Below are positions 35,787-46,960 of a stretch of 64,000 nt of DNA, piece after piece. Where the stretch lies: NCBI GenBank assembly GCA_016617855.1, contig JAECUM010093662.1:1-64000 (forward strand). Reading direction: 5' to 3'. Both the position numbers and the translations under genes were made by a program. This stretch comes from Megalonaias nervosa (taxonomy: Eukaryota > Mollusca > Bivalvia > Unionida > Unionidae). Positions within the stretch are counted from its first letter, which is position 1. Every line of letters begins with the position of its first letter. The notes under the pieces are model-generated. The model saw nothing but the letters and a program-made list of their open reading frames with translations. It made no database searches and was not told where the DNA came from.

Positions 35787-37342
35787 TCAAACTTGTACAG
35801 TCATTCTGCCCTTGGTAGTGTCGATTGTAAGGTATCTGTCACTGATAACAAAAGCAAATGCGGTATAATTGTCAGCGTCAGTCACTGGTAAAGATGTAAC
35901 CAATTTCCAAGTTACTTCAATATCAGCTGTTGATCCGATGGCTCGTTCTGAATGTTTAGATACGTTAAAATGAAACAATATAGCGTTCTGAATTCCTCAA
36001 CTGATATTTGAAATCCGCTGTCGGAGTCCTGATATTTTTGCATTGTTTCTATCAAGTACATGTATGCTCGTGATACATTTCTGTTGGCGTCAGCGCCAAA
36101 ATTACATTCAATATCACGCTCGGGATATTGTTTCGAATTTATTCTGACAAATATTCTGATAAGATTAGCGTGATCAAATACTGATATATTTCCAAGTTGA
36201 TTTCCACGACGATTATTACGCTGAAAAATAACAAACATATGTTTTGGTAATTGTTGACTTGGCGCTGTTGTGATACGCCATGTGTAGTCAGTTGAAGTAA
36301 CTCGGATTTGGTAAATCTTGTTTTATTGAAAATAAATGTTTTTCGTGTATGCTGTTATTAGCATTGACTCAAGTTCGACTGATTTACTGATTAACGGCTA
36401 AATTCTTGACATCCGGAGAGCAAATCTATTAATTCTGAATTGCATATCTGCAATTGCAGCATCATGTTTTATAATCCAATCTAGATTACTGGCCCTGTCA
36501 AGTATCAGTGTGTGTTTAACACCGCGAAACGCTTCGTTGTAGTCTCGGCAAAATCCAGATACTGAACTAAGCGGCAGCATCATTATTTGATTTGATTCAG
36601 CGGTTAACGCTCTTCGGTTAGCATAACCTTCATTGTACTGAATATTTTTTTTACACCATGCTGAAATTATCAAATTTACAGTGTCTAGCATTGCTGTGCC
36701 ATTATCTGCAGCACCTGCTGCAGGTATATTTAATGCGTTACAAACAAGTGCTAATACGTCTCTAACAGGACCTATAAGTGCACTAGCTGCTGGTGGGGCG
36801 ATCCCTAGCAATTGAGATGTTCCTCTCAAATAATCTCTGACAAGAACCAAATCAGCTGCTGCGTCTGTGCAATGAGCAACAGGGTTACGATCCGGAACAA
36901 ACTCAGCTGATATAGCACTTCCAGATCCAGTATCCTTAAACCAAAACATATTTGTTGCAACAGATCTAGAATAATCATCGCTGAATGAAAACGTATTAAG
37001 GATTGTGCAGGCAATAGGTAAGTACTCAGAAATATCTTCTATTGTTTGATGAGCCAGCTGATATCGTGCGCTTTTAAACAAGCTGCAGCCATTATTTACA
37101 AGTGTTACTTCTGTCCCAGCTGCAATTGGATTTCCAGGCAGCGTTAATAATTGACCACGTATTTCATGTACGGCCTTATGTGGCAGCAGAAACACATCCT
37201 CGTCTCGTGTATTAAATGTTCTGATTCCTGATTTATTTGGTTCGTTTGAGTTTTCGTCAAGATACTCGACATACTCATATTCTGTTGTTTAGTCATCAAC
37301 ATCAAATTTTTCGGTAAGGTTAAGATAATCTTTCACAGACAT
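35787..37342 (-). pseudogene. mcp: Major capsid protein (double jelly-roll type)
   Basis: The Polinton major capsid gene, predicted to build an icosahedral virion. It starts at the ATG 37342 (MSVKDYLNLTEKFDVDD, then a stop) and is open from 37270 to 36398, including DEDVFLLPHKAVHEIRG and a long Ala/Leu-rich central part. After stops at ~36398 and ~36325 the same frame carries TDYTWRITTAPSQQLPKHM and FVIFQRNNRRGNQ, then CNFGADANRNVSRAYMYL. A frame change near 35980 leads to ADIEVTWKLVTSLPV and AFAFVISDRYLTID, ending at 35787. About 518 codons, close to the family's 500-650. Identification rests on position between penton-like and minor genes and on the FVIFQ and C-terminal strand pattern. Confidence 0.82.
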
Positions 37343-37374
37343 TATTTTTATTCATCATTGTCACATAAAAATTA

Positions 37375-37761
37375 CTAGTCTGAAAGACTAGAAAGCAGCA
37401 ATGTATGGTTGTTGTCTGAATACGATGCTAGTTTTCGAATAATCTGCTCACCTCGCGGCGATAACAACTTTTTGGTTGTATTTATCATTGCATGTTTCGT
37501 GTCTGCCGTTGGCGCAATTGCTGATATTACTTGTGCTATTTCTAGTGCCGACACCGGCTTTTCTTTTATCTTGTCAGCAGTCTTCTGTCCGACCGCGGTA
37601 CCTGCAGCAGATGCAGCACCTGTCGCAAATGCTTTTGATGCGTCAATCGCGATTGGTACAACTTTATGTGCGATTCCTGGTACATTTTCAACAATCTTCG
37701 AAAATATACTTCCAAAGAATCCGCCCACGATTTTTCTTCGATAAATTTTTCTTTGTTTCAT
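37375..37761 (-). CDS. Small hydrophobic virion-type protein (pVI/pX-like)
   Basis: An intact 129-codon frame from the ATG at 37761. An earlier GTG at 37803 would overlap the penton-like stop. It has a basic start (MKQRKIYRRK), then GGFFGSIFSKIVENVPG, an Ala/Gly-rich helix (DASKAFATGAASAAGTAVG) and a C-terminal helical part. The layout (basic, glycine, amphipathic helix) is like adenoviral cement or membrane-lytic proteins and the protein at 44961-45338. It lies between major capsid and penton-like genes on the same strand. One of few unbroken frames in the element. Confidence 0.65.
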   Translation of the reverse strand: MKQRKIYRRKIVGGFFGSIFSKIVENVPGIAHKVVPIAIDASKAFATGAASAAGTAVGQKTADKIKEKPVSALEIAQVISAIAPTADTKHAMINTTKKLLSPRGEQIIRKLASYSDNNHTLLLSSLSD

Positions 37762-37799
37762 CTTGTTATTTAGAGTTGTCTTAACAAAATTAATTTTGT

Positions 37800-38589
37800 T
37801 CACTGGATCCGGCGTTTATTGAACGCTGCGCAAATGTAAATAGTAACTATTTCATTGTTAAGATCAATTTGCCATCCAGATTGTTCTGTCAATTGCATGT
37901 TAAGACCAAGCTGCCGTCCAGATTGATGTGTCAGCTGCATGTTTATGTTTGATATTTGATTCTCCAGATTAATCGGATAGTATATTATCTGTCGCGGATT
38001 AACTTGCATTAACGAACCTGGTGCCACATCTGGAGAAAAACTGTATATTGTTTGTCCTTGGCTACCTTTTGTAGAATAAGATCCTGATGCGATAGAACAA
38101 TTAATCAAAATCGTATTTACTTGTGTTATATTTACCTGAGCATCGCCATCATATGATATTGTTTGTTCGGCAACACTGCCGTATTGTTGATTGTTAAAAC
38201 CTAGCACAGACACAATACTAGTTGCTGGTGAAAAATCTATTAACAAATTATTTTTTAACGTGATTCTGGCACATAACGTATTGTAGTTGAGCGTCAACTC
38301 AAAAATGTCAGCGACGCCGCCCTGTTTGATAATTAACTCTTTGATTGTCTTGTTGAGATCTGTTACGTTATATGCGCCCTGTGGTATTTTGACCGACACC
38401 CAAGCACCAGGTTGAAAAGTAAAATCGTCATTGATACCTGTTAGCCATAAACTGTGGGGCTGTAGCAGAAATTAATCCAATTTCGTATTTTTGATCAGGA
38501 TCAAGTTGTATTGGCGGATTATAATGGACAGAAAAGTTTGCGTTGTCCACGGTTGATTGTGAAGAGTCAAGTAAAAGTGTTGCTGACAT
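37800..38589 (-). pseudogene. Minor capsid (penton-like) protein
   Basis: From the ATG at 38589: STVDNANFSVHYNPPIQLD and QKYEIGLISATAP, then one frame change near 38445, then VSVKIPQGAYNVTDLNKTI, a beta-rich region and an end at 37800. The 'NPPI-L---YEIGL' and 'IP-GAY-V-DLN--I' blocks are typical of the single jelly-roll minor capsid protein that forms Polinton vertices. Near the C-terminus a short duplication (NMQLTHQSGRQL / NMQLTEQSGWQI) is visible. It would be intact except for one frameshift. Confidence 0.8.
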
Positions 38590-38659
38590 CTTTATTTTTT
38601 TAGTGCCATATCAAATTATTAGACAAGATCGTTGTGTAAAATTTCGTATTCCTTTGTTG

Positions 38660-38964
38660 TTAATGACCATTTGCGCGAAGATGATCGAGTATATCTATGA
38701 TTTCGTTGTCGATTTCCGTAGTGACGTCTGCTGCTTCTTTTGATGATATCAATAACATTAATCTGTCAACCATTTCGGCTGTTGACGTAAATACTCTGAC
38801 ACCAAAACCAAGTTGCTCGTCTACAGCTTTTTTATTGCGACGTGTATCATACAGTTTAAACAGTTTATAAAAATTCCTTTTTTTTTTTTACTATACTCCT
38901 CTTTTCTTGTACTGTATCGATATGCTGCATCAAGCATCGCATTAGCTATAACAGCATCACGCAT
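38660..38964 (-). pseudogene. Small helical uncharacterised protein
   Basis: From the ATG at 38964: MRDAVIANAMLDAAYRYSTR, a Lys-rich stretch over a run of ten A's where the frame breaks, then KLYDTRRNKKAVDEQLGFG, STAEMVDRLMLLISSKEAA and the end at 38660. About 100 codons. Strongly helical, no family known to me. It is within the virion cluster, between ATPase and penton-like genes. Confidence 0.55.
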
Positions 38965-39306
38965 TTATCCATAATTTTTTTCTTCATATTTTGTCTATCA
39001 TCATCAAAAACAATAACATTTGCATCTGTTTTTCCAGCTTCAATAAGACCTTCCAGTATTGTTGCTAATCTGCGATGCTTTTCAATATCCCATTTTTTAA
39101 ATATCGTCAAGGACAATAAGCTTCATTTCAGCGAGATAGTCATTAACAAATGTTTCATACTTGTTTTGTTCTATTGTTGATTTTGCAATACTTATAAATT
39201 GTTCTATTTGTTTTTCTCTTGATGCGGCAATAACGTCAACCGGACTAATTTTACTTTGAGCAATTTCCTGTTGCTGTTGCTGAAATAATTCTCTTATTTC
39301 TTGCTG
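38965..39306 (-). pseudogene. Gln-rich helical segment following the ATPase
   Basis: Continues the ATPase frame after a TAA at 39307: QQEIRELFQQQQQEIAQSK, then VIAASREKQIEQFISIA, then a break near 39105 and ILEGLIEAGKTDANVIVFDD. It may be the C-terminal tail of the ATPase or a separate small gene. Confidence 0.45.
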
Positions 39307-39889
39307 TTATAAATCAGGATCACCAATTTTTTTGACGAAAAATTTATCTTTGGTTACATCTTCGCATTGTTCAGTTGCAATATTTCGCACATCAACATTG
39401 TCAGGTCAAGGAAAAAGTATAAAACAACCAGAATTTTGTCTGACAAATCTGTCAACGTTATAGAAACCTGTACAAGATAAACCGGATTACACTTGCGATT
39501 ATGCCACAAAGAAAAACAAGATCGTATTTTGTTCATTTCGCTGTTGTTCAACAGAATATCATGAAATACAATTATTTTCTGCTCAGATGAATCAGGTTCA
39601 TTTACCGGAATAAGATCTTCACGCAGTTTTATCAAAAATATATCTTCACCCGCACCAAGCTCATCGCGCAATGTGTCGTTGTAATCGTTTAATAATTCAT
39701 ATTTATCCTCCTGTGGATTAATTGTGTAAATATAAACTCGGTCGTAATTAAAGTTACCGTTAAGCAGAAGATTCATTAACAAATTCGTTTTGCCAGATCC
39801 GGTATGACCAACAATAAGATAATGACAATCTGGTAATTCGTTGTTGTGTTTGTGTTTAATCTCTCAGCATTAAAGTTGAATATTGACAT
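39307..39889 (-). pseudogene. atp: FtsK/HerA-type genome-packaging ATPase
   Basis: From the ATG at 39889 (MSIFNFNAERLN), frame change, then LIVGHTGSGKTNLLMNLLL with a perfect Walker A (GHTGSGKT), VYIYTINPQEDKYELL, IIVFHDILLNNS in the Walker B position (hydrophobic strand plus Asp; family usually FDD), then SCFSLWHNRKCNPVYLVQ, frame change near 39450, and the end at 39307. In Polintons this ATPase pumps DNA into the capsid. It is the first gene of the minus-strand virion cluster and starts 48 bp from the divergent fibre-like gene. Confidence 0.85.
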
Positions 39890-39937
39890 TGTTATTATTT
39901 ACCGCCAGACAAATTTTGTCACACTATAAAAATAATA
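39890..39937. promoter_or_regulatory. Short divergent promoter region
   Basis: Only 48 bp separate the ATPase start (minus) and the fibre-like gene start (plus). It includes 'ctataaaaataataatg' with a TATA-like TATAAAAA ending 5 bp before the fibre ATG, so any transcript from it would have almost no leader. Inference from spacing only. Confidence 0.4.
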
Positions 39938-41469
39938 ATGAGCTATTACACAAAATTCGGAACAACATTAAACAGATCAGTATCTTCTGATACAACAAAC
40001 ACAAACGGAACAGTTAATTTATCTGGATATCTATAAAAAAAAATCTGGCGATACAATGACCGGCAATTTGTCAATGTCAAATCAACGTGTGTTGGGACTT
40101 GAGACAACCTGCCCGCCAGGTTATACTCAACTAAAATCCACTGACGATAACAAATTACCACTGACCAGCGGAACAATGACCGGCAACATTGATATGTCAA
40201 GTAAAAAAACCCAATAAACTTGGAAACTGCATATCCGCCAACAAACTTGAATCAAACTCAAGCAGTAATTGCAGTTGAAATACGTTGGCGATAACAATAT
40301 GTCCGGGAAAAAGATTCTATTAGAACAAGATTTCCCACCAGTAAATGTAAACACAAGTCAGGCAGCAAGTTATAACCAAGTAAAATCTGTTTACGATGCT
40401 TGGTAAAAAAAAAACAACCGGAGATACAATATCTGGCAATTTAACTTTGTCAAACAATGCAAAAGTAACTGGATTATCAATAAACTCGCCACCGGCTGAT
40501 GATAGTGATGCTGTCAGTTATGCTCAGTTAAAAGTTGCATTAACACTGTATTTGCATTTGTCCGGTGGAACAATGACCGCTTCAACTGATATGAGCGGTA
40601 AGGTTGTTTACAATACACAACTTGACAACACAACGTTGGTCAGCAATGATTGGCTGACTAATGTTAAATTTGTCAGAAACAACTTCGTCAGAATGAGCGG
40701 CGATACAATGTCCGGTGATTTAAAGATGGGCGTCAACAAAGTTAAATCATTCACTGCCCCTGCTGCTAATGATAAACTAGCAAATAAAAAGTATGTCGAC
40801 AACAGTAAAACTTCAGCAATAACAGCTGTATCTTCCGCAGTTAATGCTGATTATTTGGCACTTGCTGGTGTGTGATGAAAGGCCAAATCTCAATGAACGG
40901 CAGCAAAATAACAACAAATGATACTCCAGTTGATCCTGCTGATCTCACCAATGAAGCTTATGTTGACTCTGTTCTGGTGACGGCGTAAAACGTACTAAAA
41001 CAATGTCGTGTATATTCCAACACTTGTTGAAGCATCTAATAATCGAGTTGGGTTTGTTGCAAGTGCGTCCACACAATATACTGGAAATAACCCAAATCAT
41101 GCTTTCTTGTTTACTTTTGTCGTTGTTGGAGGACAAGAGTGGACAACAAATGGAGAAACCGTAAAATTCTGGTTAAAAATCAAATGTCCGGTTGCTGTTG
41201 CGATTTGGCAATTTCATTTGCACGGCCGATTAAATTCTGGTGTCGGCCGAATTTACAACTGGTGGTTGGAAGGATCCAATGACAATGTAGCCTGGACAAT
41301 GCTGTACAGTACAACAAATACATATATTTCGACAGTGCAATATTTTCAAATTCAAACTGCAAATACTTTTAACGAGTACTTGTATTTTCGAATATATGTT
41401 GTCGCTGCGGAAAGTCCGTATCCCGGATTAACCGCATTTCAAATATACACTGTCGACGATCAAATATAA
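39938..41469 (+). pseudogene. Phage-tail-fibre-like repeat protein with C-terminal discoidin-like domain
   Basis: From the ATG at 39938 (MSYYTKFGTTLN), at least six repeats of the form SGDTMTGNLSM appear near 40045, 40160, 40290, 40415, 40560, 40693 and 40885, each followed by a 'V--L-----PPAD' stretch and sometimes a 'A--YVD' end (NDKLANKKYVDNS). This is the T-M-[ST]-G-[ND]-L-M...A--YVD repeat of phage tail fibres. The last domain, in one frame 41008-41469, has WWLEGSNDNVAWTMLYS and YLYFRIYVVAAES, like F5/8 type C/discoidin carbohydrate-binding modules. A receptor-binding spike is the natural inference. Repeats lie in different frames and stops occur, but the 159-codon central and 153-codon terminal frames are intact. 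Confidence 0.75.
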
Positions 41470-41512
41470 ATCTGCTTGTCAGACTAAAATTTAATCATGC
41501 ACTGTAGAATAA

Positions 41513-42838
41513 ATGTCAGACACAATGACAGACCCACCAATTATGACTGTAGCAAAAGAATTTTATGATAATATTTGTAAAAGCAAAATTGATATCGGAG
41601 TCAGAAATCTCAGTAATTTAACTGACGATCAAAAAGCAGTTGCAAACACTAAAAATCAAGTCAACGAGATGAAAAAGTTATTTGATTTATCAAACCCGTT
41701 AAAATTAACTGATCTGCCAGTGACTACAGACAATTTTCACCGTGTACCTCATAATTAGCGCCCCACAACTTAAAAAAGCTGTCAAATATTTTGATTTAAT
41801 CAGGAAATGCTCTCATCCAAATGATTGTCGTGAAGAACAGAAAAAGTGGAAGATTTAATGAAAAAAAAATATTAACTGAGCTAAGCAAGAAAATACTGAT
41901 TTGATTATTAAATCAAATCTTGTGAAACAGCGAGTGCATGGCGGAAAGAAATCTGAGGAAAATCGAATAAAACGAGCACACAATGAGCTTAATGATTTGG
42001 CAAATAAAACAAGAAAAACAAAATTATTAAAAATCCTAATCTGAACGAGCGATTTAATAACCGTCAAATATTTCTTGAGTTTGGTATGGATTATCCTGAT
42101 AAAAAAAAAATTCTACTTGAAGTTGTAGATGATACAGAAGATGCTAAACGAATGTTTAAGGCGTACGCTAATGCGATACTACCTCTTGTCGATGACAGCG
42201 TAACTTTGATCCAGTTGTCAACAAATCATTAACGGTAATTGAAAAACTTGATTCACTTACTGATGGTTATGATGATATCGAGAAAAAAAATCTTTTTTGA
42301 TGAAATCGACGACATAAAAGTTCACGACACGATTAAAACATACTACGATATTCCATTACCAACAATCAGACGCTCTAGGGAATTGTCAGTAAGAAATTAT
42401 TACAATGAAATCGAAAGAATAGTTGCAGAAGAATATAAAATATTACGAGAAAAACTTGGTGTAGTATTAGGTGTTGTTGTTCCAAAAAATATCGTCAAGC
42501 GAGTGATGTTGCCAAATTTTGTGAGCGCGTACGCAATTTTTAGAAAACATCTCACACTTGAAAATCTTAGCATCGACGAGATAAGTTTAGGAATGAGGTT
42601 TATTGATAAAACAAACAGCGACTACGCTGATCTTGTTAATGATGTAACATCTATAAAAGATAAATTTAATTCTTACAAGTGGGTAAGGAAAGGCGAGGTA
42701 TTAACAGATGAGCAATACAAGGATAGAGCTTCTTCTGTATATGACAAGCACAGAAATTTTCTTGCTGATCCTGCCAACGACGAATTTCGTCAGTTACTTG
42801 ATTCAGTTGTTGGCACTACAACTTTTACTTTGTCGTAA
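41513..42838 (+). pseudogene. Large helical uncharacterised protein
   Basis: From the ATG at 41513 (MSDTMTDPPIMTVAKEFYD), open to 41758. In other frames come RVHGGKKSEENRIKRAHNEL, NLNERFNNRQIFLEFGMDYP and AKRMFKAYANAILPLVDD. The final 190 codons (about 42267-42838) are intact with IRRSRELSVRNYYNEIERI, VVPKNIVKRVMLPNFV and SSVYDKHRNFLADPA. Total ~440 codons, rich in Asp/Lys/Glu, mostly helical. It is next to the fibre-like gene on the same strand with a 43-bp gap, perhaps co-transcribed. The family is unknown to me. Frame breaks mostly coincide with A-runs. Confidence 0.6.
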
Positions 42839-43389
42839 ATAATAATAATAAAATAAACAAATATCGGATTTCAATCATGTATTGGAGGATATTTCTACAT
42901 CCGAAATTGATGCGTTAATGCAATACTACAACTCTTATCACAAGAAACTGGTGTGTAAAACGATGTTACAAATACTACAGCAGAATATTACGTGTGATAT
43001 CGTATTTACTTTTGTTAATGACCAGCTCTGGTATTATCTCAAGCTGAGCATCATTAAATCCGTTTTTGTTGATAATATCTGGAATTGGTGTAAGTTTATC
43101 AACTGCGTGTAAATTAATTGAGCCTCGCTTTGAGTAAAAAAAAAAGTGCTTGTAAAACTGCAAGTGTAACTGACAAAAAAAATTACTTATCAAATATGAT
43201 CATATTTGCGCGGCGTAAAATACGACACGGATGATTTAATACGTGTTTCATATCATAGACAGTATGTTAACAGATATTCTTCCGATGAGAATCAGCAAAT
43301 ATGAAAATCGTTATCAAACGACCTATCAAGTAGAGTGTATCAGTGATAGTCAAGCTAATATTGACAAGGTTGTTTAAATTTTGTCTAAA
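42839..43389. other. Short coding remnants before right TIR
   Basis: Fragments such as YDTDDLIRVSYHRQYVNRYS (plus, ~43220-43290) and NGFNDAQLEIIPELVINK (minus, ~43000-43060) look protein-like, but I cannot join or name them. No complete gene remains. Confidence 0.35.
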
Positions 43390-43635
43390 CTTTATAAATA
43401 GTCAGGTATAAATATTATCTAAAAATTATAAATACGTCAGGTATAAATTTTATCTAACTTTATAAATAATCCGATTATAAAATAATCCGATGATAGCTAT
43501 TATCAGTAGTAACAGAATAGGAGGGTTTATGGATCAGATACAATCTCATGTTTAGGTATATCCTCACAGGGTTGTCCCAGCGGGGTGGCCAAAAACACGT
43601 CGTTGTACTTGTTTGGAGTTTGTTTTGGGTTATTG
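43390..43635 (-). repeat. Right terminal inverted repeat of the Polinton, inner part
   Basis: Inverted match to 29205-29460. It includes two tandem ~35-bp units (ctttataaatagtcaggta-type) at its inner edge and ends at 'gggttattg', where the second element interrupts it. The missing tip is found at 49604-49634. Confidence 0.85.
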
Positions 43636-44260
43636 CCCGTACGAAATTTTCCAGGCGGACTTGAGGCGGATTTCAGACGAGTTTTTTAATCGCTTTCTGC
43701 CTAAACCATAATTGCTCGTATTAAGGAAGCTTAGGCGAATTTCAAGCGGAATTCAGGCGGATTCAGGGCGGAATTTTAGGCGAAATATGCAGATTAGTTG
43801 TTCTAATATTGCACTTAAATAAAAAGAATCCGTCTAAGATTTCCGCCTGAAATCCTGTACAAAATTTTCCAGGCGGACTTTAGGCGGATTTCAGACGTTT
43901 TTTTTTAAGCGTTTTCTGCCTAACCACAAACTTAATGAAGCTTATGTGAATTTCAAGCGGACTTTGGGTGGATTTCTGGCGAGATCTCACTAAAATTTCA
44001 CTGAAATATGTGTGAGATTTCACAAAAATTCTGACCAAAACTTTCACCGAAATTCTGGGGAAGTTTCACAAAAAATTTGGCCAAAACTTTCACTTAAGTT
44101 TTGGCGAGATCTCTAACATTTCATTGAAAGTTTTGTGAGAGTTTACTAAAACGTTGGTGAGATTTCACTAAAATTTTGATCACTATATAGTATTTTACTG
44201 AAGTTTCAGTAATTTTTCAGATATTTCAAAAGGTTTCAAAAAATTAATGACTCTGAATTA
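43636..44260 (+). repeat. Left terminal inverted repeat of nested element, sub-repeated
   Basis: Two tandem units start at 43638 and 43856 (gtac-aaattttccaggcgg + actt-aggcggatttcag), each with several aggcgga/gcggatt motifs, followed by many 'tttcactaaaattttgg'-like motifs to ~44240. Subterminal motif clusters of this kind are common transposase-binding arrays. Confidence 0.7.
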
Positions 44261-44355
44261 AACAGGACTTTATTAACCCAGGTGATATTTCAGTGTACAT
44301 GAAACAAAATTATACAGATGTTGTAATTATATGACATCCAAGGCAAGAGATATGG

Positions 44356-44386
<31 letters not shown>

Positions 44387-44960
44387 ACACTTTATTCAGA
44401 GAAGGTAATTCAATTAGTTACAGAACTAATCTACCTGAGGCCTTCTATCTGTTATGTACAATATATACAACATGATGTGAAAAAATAATTAAGTGATTTT
44501 AAAAATCAAAGTATCAAGTCTGGAATCTGTGAACACATAAACATATATATATAAAATATAAAATATTATATATAAAATATAAAATATTATCCTGCATTTA
44601 AAAATTCAACAGTGAAAATGATGCAAAATTACAGAAAACCATCCATTTGAGGCATTGATTATGAAAAGAAGAAATGCTAGGATCCTGCCTCATTTCACTT
44701 TTGTACTGCAGACTTGATGTTTTACTGATGTACAAACTATGATGCTGTTGTGGTCTCTTGAATTAGTCCTTGTTCCATACGCAGCCGTGACAAACGTTTA
44801 TCATGATATAATTACTCTTACTTTACACTGAATTCTGAACATTTTGACAATATAAACAATAATACCACTCGCAATATTGAAGGATGATTCTACTTGTGGA
44901 GGAAGAAAACTCCGCAAAGATATGACTATCTTTGATAGACATGGGTATCTGGCAACAATA
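44261..44960. other. Non-coding part of nested element
   Basis: Contains a short (AAT)n run at 44361-44384 and 'tataaaatataaaatattat' repeats near 44550-44590. No gene seen. Confidence 0.5.
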
Positions 44961-45338
44961 TCAACAATTCCCACAAGTGATATATACGTGATTTGCAGCT
45001 TGATTTATTATTTTACTGATATCTGTGGGCATTTCAGCGGTACTGCGTAATTTTACTGGGCTTTTTTTTTTTTGTACAAATCGTGATAATGTATCCTTAA
45101 TAGCTGAAAATGCTTTACCAGCAGCATCGCCGATAGCACCAATACTTTTTTCACGAATAACATCAGGTGCTCTCATTCCTAATTGTTTTAAAATTGGTAT
45201 TGCTTTTGGTGCTATCCTTGAAAATAACCCCTGAACAACTTCACCTACTGAGTTTCCATAGTATACTTTATACACAGGTAATCGAGAATTTACTACTCTG
45301 ACCATAGATGATCCATGCTGAGTACGGTATATAATCAT
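44961..45338 (-). CDS. Small virion-type protein of nested element
   Basis: An intact 125-codon gene from the ATG at 45338. N-terminus RTQHGSSMVRVVNSRLPV, then VYYGNSVGEVVQ, LFSRIAPKAIPILKQLG, a helical Ala/Gly/Lys part (GAIGDAAGKAFSAIKD), a basic patch FVQKKKSPVKLRS and a hydrophilic tail. The layout 'YG---G--lF---aP-ik' then Ala-rich helix then basic patch parallels the Polinton proteins at 37375-37761 and 35122-35311. It lies 29 bp after the stop of the larger coiled-coil gene, same strand. Virion role is inference. No break visible, unlike most of the Polinton. Confidence 0.6.
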   Translation of the reverse strand: MIIYRTQHGSSMVRVVNSRLPVYKVYYGNSVGEVVQGLFSRIAPKAIPILKQLGMRAPDVIREKSIGAIGDAAGKAFSAIKDTLSRFVQKKKSPVKLRSTAEMPTDISKIINQAANHVYITCGNC

Positions 45339-45367
45339 GTTCTATAATTTATTATATGTATAATTAT

Positions 45368-46829
45368 TTAATCACTATAATAGTCAGTGATTTCATCGAT
45401 AAGTGATCTATATACGTTATTATCCATAATACCACCTGTAAATAATCGTTGACAAATCGATGATATTTCATTGATAATTTCCGGAGAATTGTTACCTGCG
45501 CGTTTTCCACCAATCAAAACTTCTTTTCCACCAATCAAAACTTCTAATCGATTAACATCATTAACAATCTTATCAGGATAAATATTAGTATTGTATCCTA
45601 ATCCAATTGTTCCCATTCTAAGTAAGGGCGTTGAAGGAAATAATTGATTTTCGTATTTTTCTCTTTCTTTTTCAATTTCTTCTAATTTTTTTTCCTACTT
45701 TAATAGATGGATCATTATGGTATATTTTTCTAAAATATTGCAATGAATCCTTAGCCCATCTTAACTTTTCTTCAAGACAAAAGTTTTCATCTTTAACAGG
45801 TGCTTTACTCATTATTTCATCAAATTCTTTTTTTTTCAATCTTCTTTCACGACCTTTTGATAATTCTTCTGAATTCCTTTTATCTCTGCTTGACTTTCGT
45901 AACGTTCTAATATTTCCTCTAATTCTTTGATTTTTTTCTTCAGCTTCCTCAGGACTTTTTACTAAAGAATATCTTTCTGACATTGGATCGGCTTGATATT
46001 CTGCTATTCGTCTTTTAGTATTTTTTTACTAATTCATCATATCTTTCTTTTTCTTTTTTTAGTTTCTCATAACCAGTTAACCTGTTATTTTTGGTTTCAC
46101 ATCCAAAGATTTTTCTTTTTCTTTCATTTTTTGAGCTTCCAAGTATCTTTTTTCCCTTTCGCGTTGTTCTGATTCTAACTGTGCTCTCATACTTCTTTTT
46201 TCTTCTCGTTTTTGAAGTGATCTTTTTTTGTCATTATAATAATCTGCAACAAGATTTTGAAATCCTTCAAAAAGAGAGCGATCCTTTTCACTACTAATTT
46301 TATTAATACCAGCATAAATACGAAATATATCTCTGACCCATTTATCTCTTTTGAATGATTTAATATATTCGGGTTTTACATATTTTTCTATTTCATCATA
46401 TCCAAATGCTGCGATATCTAATAATAATTCTGGATTACGTACTGCATCAATAGCTTCACTGGTAAATTTGTCAAAAATACTTATTTTTTTCTTCCCTTCC
46501 TGGTTGTTCTGGTTTACTTGGTTCAATATCAACTTGTTGAATTTCTTCTTCGGTCAACGGTGGAGGTGGTGGTAGAGGTGGTGATGGAGGAGGTGGTGGC
46601 GGGAAAAATGACCTTCAAGAGCTCGCTGCGATGCTTCAGTCGCCGCTGCAACTCCTTCTAACGTCCCAGAAATGGGTTTAAAAAATTTTGTCGTACGTAC
46701 TGATTCTTCCTCCTGAGTATCATGACGTTCTTGTAGTTTTTGCTTTAACGATTTAAATTTTGGAATATAACTTTTTAGCTCTGCTGATCGTTTTCGTGCT
46801 AATCGAACTGAGGGAGCTTCTTCAACCAT
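45368..46829 (-). pseudogene. Coiled-coil, Pro-rich protein of nested element (~487 codons, frame-broken)
   Basis: From the ATG at 46829: PSVRLARKRSAELKSYIPKF, TTKFFKPISGTLEGVAAATE, then a frame change at a C-run into a ~15-residue polyproline stretch and LTEEEIQQVDIEPSKPEQP. A second change at an A-run leads into FDKFTSEAIDAVRNPELLLD and FGYDEIEKYVKPEYIKSFKR, then a long Glu/Lys/Arg coiled coil. Further changes at A-runs lead to EKLRWAKDSLQYFRKIYHND and finally RLEVLIGGKEV and RAGNNSPEIINEISSICQRL, ending at 45368. Every break is in a homopolymer, so this could be one gene with real or sequencing-derived indels. No enzyme motif. It could be a structural (capsid-like) protein. Family unknown. 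Confidence 0.6.
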
Positions 46830-46960
46830 TATTAATATAATGATAAATTTAATTACGCGTGCAGGGTTCGCGGTTGTGTTTTCGGGACCTGGACGCGAGC
46901 GATGCAATTTTGTAGGATTCGCCCCTCCCCCCCCGCTGCTCTAATGCATATTACCAAAAC
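46830..46960 (-). promoter_or_regulatory. Putative promoter of nested-element gene pair
   Basis: Upstream of the ATG at 46829 is an AT-rich leader (aatttatcattatattaat), then a GC-rich, CpG-containing stretch with a C8-10 run near 46925. The abrupt GC change marks a likely promoter. No defined box is certain. Confidence 0.3.
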
